The notes beneath the pieces were generated by a model. That model had not been told where the DNA came from, did no database searches, and saw nothing but the letters and a program-made list of their open reading frames with translations. A program made the translations under genes and the position numbers. Below, piece after piece: positions 55,233-63,372 of a stretch of DNA of 64,000 nt (the first letter of the stretch is position 1; each line of letters begins with the position of its first letter). This DNA is from Arcticibacter sp041902385 (lineage in GTDB: Bacteria; Bacteroidota; Bacteroidia; Sphingobacteriales; Sphingobacteriaceae): assembly GCF_041902385.1 (NCBI RefSeq), contig NZ_CP169244.1:4712001-4776000 (forward strand), in the 5' to 3' direction.

Positions 55233-55360
55233 TAAGTTGTAAATGGTAAATTGCAAGTTGTAGGTAGTAAATTGCGGGTTGTGGGTTGACGGATGTGGGC
55301 AGTAAGTGCAACCATCACCTATAACTTATAACCTGCAACCAATAACTCACAACGCGCAAC
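55233..55360. repeat. Intergenic GTTGTAA/TTACAAC-type repeat zone
   Basis: Imperfect near-repeats of GTAAGTTGTAAATGGTAAA-like words on the left and TATAACTTATAACCTGCAACC-like words on the right could fold back over about 110 nt. The zone separates nuoB from purK. Confidence 0.45.
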
Positions 55361-55408
55361 GCGGCACCCCTAACGCACATCCAATTCGCTTTTCTCAGAG
55401 ATTTCAGT

Positions 55409-55416
55409 TAAACTTG
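55409..55416 (+). promoter_or_regulatory. Possible -7 box TAAACTTG before purK
   Basis: Seven of eight positions fit TAnnTTTG; ATG 55422 lies 5 bp downstream, giving a nearly leaderless purK mRNA. Confidence 0.4.
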
Positions 55417-55421
55417 CATCA

Positions 55422-56561
55422 ATGAAAGCATTTTACGGAGACTTACGTGTAGGTATTCTTGGAGGAGGCCAACTGGGGCGCATGCTCATTCAGGACGCTA
55501 TCAATTACAATGTCAGTATCCGCGTTTTAGATCCGGATCCTGAAGCGTCGTGCAAAAGCCTTTGCGACAAATTTGTCACAGGCTCGCTCACCGACTACGA
55601 AACTGTTTACAACTTCGGTAAGCAGACCGACCTGCTGACTATTGAGATCGAAAAAGTAAATGTTGATGCTTTGCAAAAGCTGGAAGATGAAGGGGTGCTG
55701 GTCTACCCCCAACCGCGTGTTATCCGGCTTATTCAAGACAAGGGTCTTCAGAAGGAATTCTTCAAACAGCACGGAATCCCCACCGCCCCCTTTCAGCTCA
55801 TCACCTCACGCGAAGCACTGAAGGGTGCAAATCTCAGTTATCCCTTTATTCAAAAGCTAAGGCGGGATGGCTATGACGGCCGCGGAGTTTACAAAGTGCG
55901 ATCTGCCGAAGATATAGCAGATGCGTTTGACGCACCTAGCATCATTGAGGAATGGGTCGATTTTGAAAAAGAAATATCAGTAATTGTAGCCCGCAATGAA
56001 GATGGCGAGATCAAAGCTTTCCCATGTGTGGAAATGGAGTTCAACCCCGAAGCTAACCTGGTAGAATTCCTGATCTCCCCCTCTACCCTTCCCCTGGAAG
56101 TGCAGAACCGGGCAGAATACCTGGCGACAGAAATTGCAAAAGCACTAAAGATCACTGGCCTGCTCGCCGTAGAGATGTTTTTAACCAAAGATGGCAAGAT
56201 TCTCATTAACGAGCTTGCTCCCCGTCCCCACAACAGCGGACATCATACCATCGAAGGCAACTACGTTTCTCAGTTTGAACAACACCTTCGCGCCATTTTC
56301 AATCTTCCTCTGGGCGACATCAGGCCTGTCACGCATGCCGTCATGATTAACCTCCTCGGGGAAACAGGGTACGAAGGTCCTGCCCTTTATGAGGGACTGG
56401 AAGAAGTTCTCAAACTGGATGGCGTTTACGTTCATCTGTACGGAAAGAAATTCACCAAACCATTCCGGAAAATGGGCCACGTCACCATCATTGACGATGT
56501 TCGGGAAAAGGCAATTCAGAAGGCACGTTTTGTGCAGCAGACAGTGAAAGTTAAGGCATAA
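55422..56561 (+). CDS. purK: 5-(carboxyamino)imidazole ribonucleotide synthase PurK
   Basis: ATP-grasp enzyme of purine synthesis that makes N5-CAIR from AIR and bicarbonate. 379 residues with VGILGGGQLGRML, RRDGYDGRGVY and LAPRPHNSGHHT motifs. Start at 55422 gives a normal N-terminus. Followed by purE in the pathway order, 77 bp downstream. Confidence 0.94.
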   Translation: MKAFYGDLRVGILGGGQLGRMLIQDAINYNVSIRVLDPDPEASCKSLCDKFVTGSLTDYETVYNFGKQTDLLTIEIEKVNVDALQKLEDEGVLVYPQPRVIRLIQDKGLQKEFFKQHGIPTAPFQLITSREALKGANLSYPFIQKLRRDGYDGRGVYKVRSAEDIADAFDAPSIIEEWVDFEKEISVIVARNEDGEIKAFPCVEMEFNPEANLVEFLISPSTLPLEVQNRAEYLATEIAKALKITGLLAVEMFLTKDGKILINELAPRPHNSGHHTIEGNYVSQFEQHLRAIFNLPLGDIRPVTHAVMINLLGETGYEGPALYEGLEEVLKLDGVYVHLYGKKFTKPFRKMGHVTIIDDVREKAIQKARFVQQTVKVKA

Positions 56562-56638
56562 CAAGGAGGACTGCAGAGCCCCATAAGCTTCCAAAGCATA
56601 TACCAAGCTTGCAGTTCCAAACATACATACGACAGGCA

Positions 56639-57130
56639 ATGAAAGTAGGCATAATAATGGGCAGTAAATCAGATCTTCCTGTGATGCAGGATGCTGCCGA
56701 CGCTTTAAAAGATCTCGGCGTTGAATACGAAATAACAGTAGTTTCAGCCCACCGCACTCCTGAAAGGATGTTCAATTACGCAAAGACAGCCGAAGAAAGA
56801 GGGCTAAAAGTGATTATTGCGGGCGCAGGCGGTGCCGCTCACCTTCCCGGCATGGTCGCCTCGCTAACCCATCTTCCGGTTATTGGCGTTCCGATAAAAT
56901 CTTCAAATTCGATAGACGGCTGGGACTCTATCCTCTCTATCCTTCAAATGCCCAATGGCATTCCGGTTGCTACCGTTGCACTTAATGCGGCGAAAAACGC
57001 TGGGCTGCTGGCTGCACAGATACTCGGAACTGCTGACAAAGGATTAGGAGAACGCCTTAAGGCATATAAAGAAGATCTTAAGAAAAAGATTGAAGATACT
57101 GCCAGAGAGATGGAAGCGACAAATAGCTGA
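56639..57130 (+). CDS. purE: N5-CAIR mutase PurE (class I)
   Basis: Converts N5-CAIR to CAIR. 163 residues with GIIMGSKSDLPVM, SAHRTPERMF and GAGGAAHLPGMVAS active-site motifs. ATG 56639 is chosen over an ATG 30 bp upstream. Operon partner of purK. Confidence 0.95.
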   Translation: MKVGIIMGSKSDLPVMQDAADALKDLGVEYEITVVSAHRTPERMFNYAKTAEERGLKVIIAGAGGAAHLPGMVASLTHLPVIGVPIKSSNSIDGWDSILSILQMPNGIPVATVALNAAKNAGLLAAQILGTADKGLGERLKAYKEDLKKKIEDTAREMEATNS

Positions 57131-57330
57131 GACCATCGGCTACCAGACTCTTTACTCTCCATAATTTAATCAAGTCCACCGGCAGGCTTTGGTTACGACC
57201 GAAACTTCGTCACCCCTTACTCCACTAATCCAATCAGGTCCCGCGTCTGCAGCGGGGCCCGTTGTTTTAAAATGACTTCTGATTACCTGCCAGTCCTTGT
57301 CATAATTGAGTGAGGACTTTGCAAGTCGCA

Positions 57331-57894
57331 TTAATTCCACATCGGGTTTTCAGGAAAATTGACCATGTGGGCGTACTTCGGGCCCAGTCCCACTACGATA
57401 TCCTTCCATAGGTTTTCCTCCTCATCAGTGAAAATAAAATCGGCGTTATACTGATTGGTGACCAGCCACGAGTTCTGTTCAAGTTCCCTGTCGAGCTGAC
57501 CAACCTCCCATCCCGAATATCCCGCGAAGAAGCGGATTTCGCTTTCATCAATCTGTCTGTTGTTGATCAGAAGCTTTAGCGTCTCAAAATTACCGCCCCA
57601 GTAAATTCCTTTTCCGATTTCCGTACCGCTGTTCATCCTGTCAGGGCAGCGATGAAGGAAATGAAGCGTATCGTTTCCTACGGGGCCACCCACATAGATG
57701 GGGAAGGGGGCGTTCGGACAATCCGGAATCAGATCACTGAGCACAAAGTCGCTCTTCTGGTTCAGCACATACCCTACTGTGCCTTCGTCATTATGTTCCG
57801 CAAGCAGCACCACCGACCGCTTGAAGTTTGGATCGAGCATAAAAGGCTCTGATATAAGCAGACTCGAAGTCTTTGGCTGAACTTGATTTAACAT
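57331..57894 (-). CDS. YqgE/AlgH family protein
   Basis: 187-residue protein of the DUF179 (YqgE/AlgH) family, with the N-terminal LLISEPFM.DPNFKRSVVLL and the GYSGWEVGQLDRE core. Function not established; often near yqgF elsewhere, which is not seen here. It lies on the opposite strand between purE and pdxH. Confidence 0.9.
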   Translation of the reverse strand: MLNQVQPKTSSLLISEPFMLDPNFKRSVVLLAEHNDEGTVGYVLNQKSDFVLSDLIPDCPNAPFPIYVGGPVGNDTLHFLHRCPDRMNSGTEIGKGIYWGGNFETLKLLINNRQIDESEIRFFAGYSGWEVGQLDRELEQNSWLVTNQYNADFIFTDEEENLWKDIVVGLGPKYAHMVNFPENPMWN

Positions 57895-57974
57895 GTAATA
57901 GTAACAATGCCTTAATGCTATATGTTTTTACAATGATTTGAGATGCTTTTTACCCTTTAAATTTTTACAATTGT

Positions 57975-57982
57975 TAAGTTTG
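57975..57982 (+). promoter_or_regulatory. -7 promoter box TAAGTTTG of pdxH
   Basis: Exact TAnnTTTG, 5 bp before ATG 57988, so pdxH (and with it nuoC, nuoD) may be transcribed nearly leaderless. Confidence 0.6.
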
Positions 57983-57987
57983 CACAT

Positions 57988-58641
57988 ATGACCTTAAATA
58001 ACGAAACGATCCAAAATCTCAGGCAGGAATATCGCGCTGCCACCCTTTCAGAAACTGAGGTAGCTCCTGATCCCATCAGTCAGTTTTCTAAATGGTTCTC
58101 AGAAGCATTAGCTTCGAGTTTAACAGAGCCAAATGCGATGACCCTTGCTACTGCTACAGCCGATGGCAAGCCTTCCGCACGCATCATGCTTCTGAAGGGT
58201 TTTGAAGAGAGAGGATTTATTTTTTACACCAATTACCTGAGCCGCAAGGGCCAGGAAATCACCAAGAACCCCTACGCTTCGCTGGTGTTCTTCTGGCAGG
58301 AGCTCGAACGCCAGGTCCGCATAGAAGGAATACTGGAGAAAATAGATGAAAAAGAATCTGAACGCTACTTCCATTCCAGGCCCAGAGGCAGTCAGATTGG
58401 CGCCCATGCCTCTCCGCAAAGCCGCGAGATTGCCGGGCGGCAGGTTCTCGAAAAAAACATAGAACAACTCGAAGAGAAATATAAGGACGGAGCTGAAATA
58501 CCCAAGCCTCCTCACTGGGGTGGTTACATTGTGAAGCCCACCTTCGTGGAATTTTGGCAGGGCGGCCGCGGTCGCGTACACGACAGGATCGCATACCGCC
58601 TGGAAAACAACACCTGGAAGATCGTCCGTTTAGCACCCTAG
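57988..58641 (+). CDS. pdxH: Pyridoxamine 5'-phosphate oxidase
   Basis: FMN enzyme that oxidises PNP/PMP to PLP. 217 residues with TATADGKPSARIMLLKG and LERQVRIEG cores and the C-terminal WQGGRGRVHDRI...WKIVRLAP. Stop is 1 bp before nuoC, so the enzyme is cotranscribed with complex I subunits. Confidence 0.93.
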   Translation: MTLNNETIQNLRQEYRAATLSETEVAPDPISQFSKWFSEALASSLTEPNAMTLATATADGKPSARIMLLKGFEERGFIFYTNYLSRKGQEITKNPYASLVFFWQELERQVRIEGILEKIDEKESERYFHSRPRGSQIGAHASPQSREIAGRQVLEKNIEQLEEKYKDGAEIPKPPHWGGYIVKPTFVEFWQGGRGRVHDRIAYRLENNTWKIVRLAP

Positions 58642-58642
58642 T

Positions 58643-59140
58643 ATGACATTTGAAGAAATCAAAGCACTGCTGATCAGCAAATTTGGAGAAGAGGTAATCG
58701 TTGGCGAAGAGCAGCTTGGAAAGCAGCCCGCTTTGCTTATAAAGCCGGAGATGATCGCGGACGTCTGCCTGGAACTCAGGAACAACGATCAAACATGGTT
58801 CGACTTTCTCTCCTGTCTTTCCGGAGTGGATCACGGGGTTGAGGAGAATGTCTTCAGTGTTGTATATCATCTTGCGTCCATACCGTTTAAAAACCAGCTC
58901 ACGCTGAAGGTCAAAAAGTACCACGACCGCAGTCGCGAGGATCTTCCCTCCTTCCCAACAGTCAGCCATGTATGGCGAACGGCCGACTGGCATGAGCGGG
59001 AAGCATTTGATCTTCTGGGCATCTTCTTTGAAGGCCACCCCGACCTGCGGCGCATTCTTTTGCCCGACGACTGGGAAGGCTACCCGCTGCGAAAGGATTA
59101 CAAGGCGCAGGAGTACTATCATGGCATTAAAGTAAACTGA
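58643..59140 (+). CDS. nuoC: NADH-quinone oxidoreductase subunit C
   Basis: Peripheral-arm subunit of complex I (30 kDa type). 165 residues with VWRTADWHEREAFDLLGIFF and DWEGYPLRKDY at the conserved C-terminal site. Begins 1 bp after pdxH, ends 15 bp before nuoD. Confidence 0.94.
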   Translation: MTFEEIKALLISKFGEEVIVGEEQLGKQPALLIKPEMIADVCLELRNNDQTWFDFLSCLSGVDHGVEENVFSVVYHLASIPFKNQLTLKVKKYHDRSREDLPSFPTVSHVWRTADWHEREAFDLLGIFFEGHPDLRRILLPDDWEGYPLRKDYKAQEYYHGIKVN

Positions 59141-59155
59141 TCGGGAGGAATTTCC

Positions 59156-60340
59156 ATGAACAAGCAACAACCAACCCGGTACGAACAGCTGATAGCGGGT
59201 GCAAAGTCAACAGAGATGATCCTCAACATGGGGCCTCAGCATCCCTCTACGCACGGCGTATTGAGGCTGGAGGTCATTACTGACGGCGAAATAGTCAGAG
59301 AGGTGATTCCCCACGTCGGCTATCTGCATCGATGCTTTGAGAAACATGCCGAAAATCTCACCTATCAGCAGACCATTCCCTTTGCCGACCGGATGGACTA
59401 CCTTGCTTCCATGAACAACGCTCACGCCTGGGTAATGGGCGTAGAGCGCATGCTCGGCATTGACAAAGACATCCCAAAGCGAATTGAATACATCAGAGTG
59501 CTCGTTTGCGAGCTGAATCGTATAGGCTCCCATCTGATCGCTCTGGGAACCTACGGCATTGACATCGGTGCGTTCACTCCCTTTTTATGGTGTTTTCGCG
59601 ACCGGGAGCACATCATGAACATGCTTGAGTGGGCATCGGGCTCCAGAATGCTCTATAACTACATCTGGGTGGGCGGCCTATTCTACGACCTGCCCGTCGG
59701 CTTTGAGGAACGATGCAGCGAATTTGTGGCCTACTTCAAGCCCAAAATAAAAGAACTGAACGAACTCCTCACCGGCAACCAGATCTTTATCTCCAGAACA
59801 GCTAACGTGGGTATCTTGCCTCTTGACGTTGCTATCAGTTACGGCTGTTCGGGCCCTATGCTGCGTGCGTCAGGACTCAAATGGGATCTGCGGCGTGTTG
59901 ACGAATATTCAGTGTATCCGGAGGTTGAATTCGACGTCCCAATCGGCAAGGGAGAAATGGGAACCACAGGCGACTGCTGGGACCGCTTCAAGGTACGGAT
60001 CGATGAGATCGAGCAATCGGTCAGAATTATCGAACAATGCCTGGAAAGACTACAAAAGGATCTGAAAAGAACACCTGATTTTGATCCGCGGGCTAAGCTT
60101 CCCAAAAAGATTGTGCCCAAAGCGCAGGACTTTTACCTGAGAGCAGAAAGCCCCAGGGGTGAGCTTGGATACTACTTTATCACAGATGGCAAGACGGAGA
60201 TACCCAAAAGGGTAAAAGCCCGGGCTCCGAGCTTCCATAACTTATCGGTAATCTCAGAAATATCAAGAGGCATCCTAATTGCAGACCTGATCGCCATCAT
60301 CGGATCTATTGACATTGTTTTAGGTGAATTGGACAGATAG
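59156..60340 (+). CDS. nuoD: NADH-quinone oxidoreductase subunit D
   Basis: 49-kDa subunit that forms the quinone site with NuoB. 394 residues with MGPQHPSTHGVLRL, HVGYLHRCFEK and C-terminal LIADLIAIIGSIDIVLGELDR. A GGAGG site precedes the ATG. The gene ends the local nuo block with a terminator; nuoE-N are not in this window. Confidence 0.95.
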   Translation: MNKQQPTRYEQLIAGAKSTEMILNMGPQHPSTHGVLRLEVITDGEIVREVIPHVGYLHRCFEKHAENLTYQQTIPFADRMDYLASMNNAHAWVMGVERMLGIDKDIPKRIEYIRVLVCELNRIGSHLIALGTYGIDIGAFTPFLWCFRDREHIMNMLEWASGSRMLYNYIWVGGLFYDLPVGFEERCSEFVAYFKPKIKELNELLTGNQIFISRTANVGILPLDVAISYGCSGPMLRASGLKWDLRRVDEYSVYPEVEFDVPIGKGEMGTTGDCWDRFKVRIDEIEQSVRIIEQCLERLQKDLKRTPDFDPRAKLPKKIVPKAQDFYLRAESPRGELGYYFITDGKTEIPKRVKARAPSFHNLSVISEISRGILIADLIAIIGSIDIVLGELDR

Positions 60341-60353
60341 GATATAAATAACA

Positions 60354-60375
60354 AAGGCCCGCAATTGCGGGCCTT
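60354..60375. terminator. Bidirectional terminator after nuoD and the serine-protease gene
   Basis: 9-bp stem AAGGCCCGC (60354-60362) with GCGGGCCTT (60367-60375), AATT loop, between convergent genes. Confidence 0.8.
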
Positions 60376-60394
60376 CACACTCAAACTAATAACC

Positions 60395-61498
60395 TTAATA
60401 CACCTTAACCATATAAATATAATCCTGGATTTTCTTAATCTGATCCTTTCTGCTCAGATTAGCCAGAGTATTCTTTCCATTTAGCGACAGCTTACGGTTT
60501 TTACCAAGCGAGTCCTTCGGAATCGACTCAATCGCTTCGATCAGGTAGCCGGATTTAATGGCAAACGACGCTCCGTCAGTACGCGATGACTTGCCTTTAA
60601 TCACACCAATAATATTTCCTTTACTGTCAAGAAGCGGCCCGCCACTGCTGCCCGGGTTAACAGAAATGTCAACCTGATACTCAGTAGTATCGCCAGAGTA
60701 ACCGGTCCGCGAGCTCAGGTATCCCTTGCTGAACACCAGGTCATCCTTCGGAAATCCATAAGTAAACACATCCTCGCCCAAATCTGAGGTACTCTTCTTG
60801 AAGGTGTAGGGCAAAGGTTTCAGGGTTCTGAATGCCCCGTCGGTAACCTTCAACACTGCAATATCATAAGCTGGATAACTATAGATGGTAGAGGCTTTAA
60901 AAGACTCACCGTCGTTGTTCTGAATATAAACCGAATCAGCATCCTTCACAACATGATAATTGGTAACGATCAGACCGTCGGTAGTGAGAGCAAAGCCAGT
61001 TCCGCCAAAAATAGCCGGATCAGCCGGCGCCTTCGTTGTAGCCTTAATATTCTTCAGGATCTCATTTTGAGAGCGCTTCACTTTTGTAGTGATCTCGCGG
61101 CTCATTTCCCTTCTAAGGGCGATGTTATCAGAAGCAATAGCACTGGTCTTAGCAAAAAAGCCGGTAGAAAACAGGGTAGCAAACACCGCTACAATGGCCA
61201 CAGAAGCAGCAACTGCAGCGTTCATCTTGTACTTTGCCCAAAGCACCCGGATCATGGAAGCAGCCGGCATCACCTCCGCTGTCAGAGCCGCCACGTCAAG
61301 CTCCTCGTGGATAGCATTCATCTCCGAGAGCAGCTGACGACGCTTTCCGTAATACTTGATTTGCCCAACGAAGTTTTCATAAGCCACCACCTTCTGGTCA
61401 ACAGCAGGATCAGAAGCACGCAGCTCTTCAAAGGCTCTGGCTTCCTCCTCCGTCATCTCCCCTCTCACATAAGCCTCAATTCGTTCTGTAAAATCCAT
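60395..61498 (-). CDS. Membrane-anchored trypsin-like serine protease with anti-sigma-like N-terminus
   Basis: A 367-residue protein. Residues 1-90 resemble a cytoplasmic anti-sigma domain (IEAYVRGEMTEEEARAFEE); one membrane helix spans ~93-115; the periplasmic part is a trypsin/HtrA-like protease with His182 (TNYHVV), Asp212 (YDIAVL) and Ser285 (NPGSSGGP). No PDZ domain is present. Its start ATG 61498 lies 23 nt inside the sigma-factor gene, so the two are coupled. Regulation of the sigma factor by periplasmic proteolysis is a plausible inference. Confidence 0.8.
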   Translation of the reverse strand: MDFTERIEAYVRGEMTEEEARAFEELRASDPAVDQKVVAYENFVGQIKYYGKRRQLLSEMNAIHEELDVAALTAEVMPAASMIRVLWAKYKMNAAVAASVAIVAVFATLFSTGFFAKTSAIASDNIALRREMSREITTKVKRSQNEILKNIKATTKAPADPAIFGGTGFALTTDGLIVTNYHVVKDADSVYIQNNDGESFKASTIYSYPAYDIAVLKVTDGAFRTLKPLPYTFKKSTSDLGEDVFTYGFPKDDLVFSKGYLSSRTGYSGDTTEYQVDISVNPGSSGGPLLDSKGNIIGVIKGKSSRTDGASFAIKSGYLIEAIESIPKDSLGKNRKLSLNGKNTLANLSRKDQIKKIQDYIYMVKVY

Positions 61499-62081
61499 TC
61501 CAAGATTCATTATCTAGTCTCCGAGAAAAAAGTTTTTTTAATCGCTGCAGGCATTTATATTTCTGGTTCTTTGCATTATCTGCATTAGTGTACCCGAATT
61601 TCTCACAAATCTCCTGCATCGATTTATTATTTATATAAAAATCTTCTATGATCGTTTTACATGGTTCACCCAGATGTACCAGCGCCGCCTCCATCTGCCT
61701 GAACATGCGGTCCTTCTCTTCGTGCTGCTCTATTTCCTGCTCAACAGGATGAGTTTCTTCAAATTCCTGAAGGCTTCCTGAATTCCGGCTTTTATATGTC
61801 AGCCGTTTCAACCATAACCTGCGGCTCACAGAATATATGAACGTCTTAAGCTTACTGCTTAGTTCAAAATTTCCGCCCTGAACCTTATCATAAAGAACGA
61901 TCACAGATTCCTGAAAAACATCTTTAGCCTCATCTTCTGTCCCGTTGTTCATCACCACTAATTGCAAGACCATCGGGAAATAAGCCTTATAAATCCTTTC
62001 AAGAATATCTTTCGAGCCATTCAGAATTCCCAATATGACTTCACTATCCGTTGGTTCTGACCTTTTTATATCTCTGCTCAC
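61476..62081 (-). CDS. ECF-type RNA polymerase sigma factor
   Basis: 201-residue sigma-70-family factor. Region 2 is at ~30-95 (DVFQESVIVLYDKV; FIYSVSRRLWLKRL) and region 4 at ~130-185 (IEDFYINNKSMQEICEKFGY). Starts with GTG at 62081. It overlaps the membrane-protease gene and is divergent from a lipoprotein gene across a promoter region with two GTAACCC boxes. Confidence 0.85.
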   Translation of the reverse strand: MSRDIKRSEPTDSEVILGILNGSKDILERIYKAYFPMVLQLVVMNNGTEDEAKDVFQESVIVLYDKVQGGNFELSSKLKTFIYSVSRRLWLKRLTYKSRNSGSLQEFEETHPVEQEIEQHEEKDRMFRQMEAALVHLGEPCKTIIEDFYINNKSMQEICEKFGYTNADNAKNQKYKCLQRLKKLFSRRLDNESWNGFYRTN

Positions 62082-62105
62082 TATTTATACTATTGTACTT
62101 AATTT

Positions 62106-62159
62106 GTAACCCAATGATAGGGAAAAAAATTTAAAAAAATTGTTCAATTATCGGGTTAC
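62106..62159. promoter_or_regulatory. Divergent promoter region with two GTAACCC boxes
   Basis: GTAACCC on the plus strand at 62106-62112 and on the minus strand at 62159-62153, each followed by xATxAT. Both contain AAC, the usual core of ECF -35 boxes, and both point to the nearer gene on that strand (lipoprotein on the right, sigma gene on the left). Transcription starts near 62143 (+) and 62122 (-) would follow if they are -35 elements. Confidence 0.4.
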
Positions 62160-62227
62160 TTTTTCGAAACCGCAGTATTAACGTTAAAATTTGTATTTGT
62201 TTAATCATTAAACTTTAACCCAGAAAA

Positions 62228-62425
62228 ATGAAAAATCTGTTTAAATTCGGTTTCTTAGCATTAGCAATTTCTTTGTCAGCTGCTGCTTGCAGCGGTAACA
62301 AGTCTGAAAGTGGTTCTGATTCAACTGCTGTTGATTCTGCTGCTACTACTGACACTACTATGATGACTGATACAGCTGCTGCTACAACTGATACAGCCGC
62401 TACTGATTCAGCTGCTGCTCACTAA
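62228..62425 (+). CDS. Small Ala/Thr/Asp-rich lipoprotein
   Basis: 65 residues. Signal peptide with lipobox SAAAC (Cys ~21) and a tail dominated by D, S, T and A (SDSTAVDSAATTDTTMMTD). The gene is divergent from the sigma-factor gene, with a shared promoter region and its own strong terminator. Function unknown. Confidence 0.75.
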   Translation: MKNLFKFGFLALAISLSAAACSGNKSESGSDSTAVDSAATTDTTMMTDTAAATTDTAATDSAAAH

Positions 62426-62436
62426 TATTGAGTGTT

Positions 62437-62483
62437 TTAAAATAAAAAAGCCGGTCTCAATGAGACCGGCTTTTTTATTTTAA
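62437..62483 (+). terminator. Strong terminator of the lipoprotein gene
   Basis: 23-bp near-perfect stem (62437-62459 with 62461-62483), GCCGGTCTCA core and A/T flanks; works on both strands. Confidence 0.85.
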
Positions 62484-62992
62484 ACTATTTCCCGCCATCT
62501 GGCACTTCCTTTCCTCTTGCAAAGCCGGTTTGGAAGACGAAAATTTCAGTACATTTCATGCACTCTGTATCAACATCATCTGCCTGTGCCTGAGATATCA
62601 GTCATTCACTTCCGGAACAACACCGCTCCTTATCTGGTCCCTATTCTGAATGCAGCCACTAAAAAGCCAGGATCAAGCCACGATTATGCCACCTTTTCAT
62701 AGAGAAACGTGGCATAACAGTACCTTAATAACGGCGCCTATACCAGCGAACTTAGAACCAGTTAGGGATCAGTTCAGAACTATTCAGGTCTCTTTCTCCC
62801 TTTCGGGGCGACCTGGACGACAACAATATGCTGCCCGAAAGCGACGCACTCACCCCCTCGCCCGCTGATCCTCTGAGCCACCATATCTGGCGTGTAACAA
62901 AGACTGCCCGGGATAAGCCCCGACAAACGGATCGCAAGAAGTATTTTAACTGCTTAAACAATCAATTTTAATACACATTGGTTTACTAAATT
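62484..62992. other. Intergenic stretch, no gene
   Basis: Open frames of 60-70 codons on both strands lack family features, promoters or repeats. Confidence 0.4.
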
Positions 62993-63205
62993 ATGAAGGA
63001 TTTATTTCGCATTAACATCTTATCCCTCGGTATCGTACTGTCCCTGATTTCCTGCAACGCAAGTGACAGGGGAAGTTCCCATGCTGATTCAATCGACTCC
63101 GCCTCGTCTGCAACGGTCGACTCACTCGATTCTACGGCATCGGTTAAAACGGATACGCTCGACTCTACCTCCAGGGAAAAGGTCGACAGCACAAGGACCC
63201 GATAA
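62993..63205 (+). CDS. Small Asp/Ser-rich lipoprotein
   Basis: 70 residues: signal peptide ending at LISC (Cys ~21), then a disordered tail of DS and DT pairs (SIDSASSATVDSLDSTASV) and a basic end. Same style as the lipoprotein at 62228. Function unknown. Confidence 0.7.
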   Translation: MKDLFRINILSLGIVLSLISCNASDRGSSHADSIDSASSATVDSLDSTASVKTDTLDSTSREKVDSTRTR

Positions 63206-63350
63206 GCTGGTCGGTTTCAGTTTTGCAGAGCAGGGGAAAGCTGAGCATAATCTTATGAATAACAGCAGAGACAAAGGCCGGGCACCTGCCTCTAATTCCC
63301 ATAATCTATCGTCCTGAATTACTTTTCTTCCTCGCTTTTCACAAAAACCT

Positions 63351-63358
63351 TAACTTTG
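63351..63358 (+). promoter_or_regulatory. -7 promoter box TAACTTTG of purB
   Basis: Exact TAnnTTTG 14 bp before ATG 63373. Confidence 0.55.
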
Positions 63359-63372
63359 GCAAAACATTTCAC

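Noticed and set aside
55233..55360. CRISPR-like repeat zone
   Set aside because: The words are imperfect, irregularly spaced and fold back on each other; no spacers and no cas genes.
58259..59170. 303-codon minus-strand frame opposite pdxH and nuoC
   Set aside because: The plus-strand genes are intact and conserved; the antisense translation has no recognisable motif.
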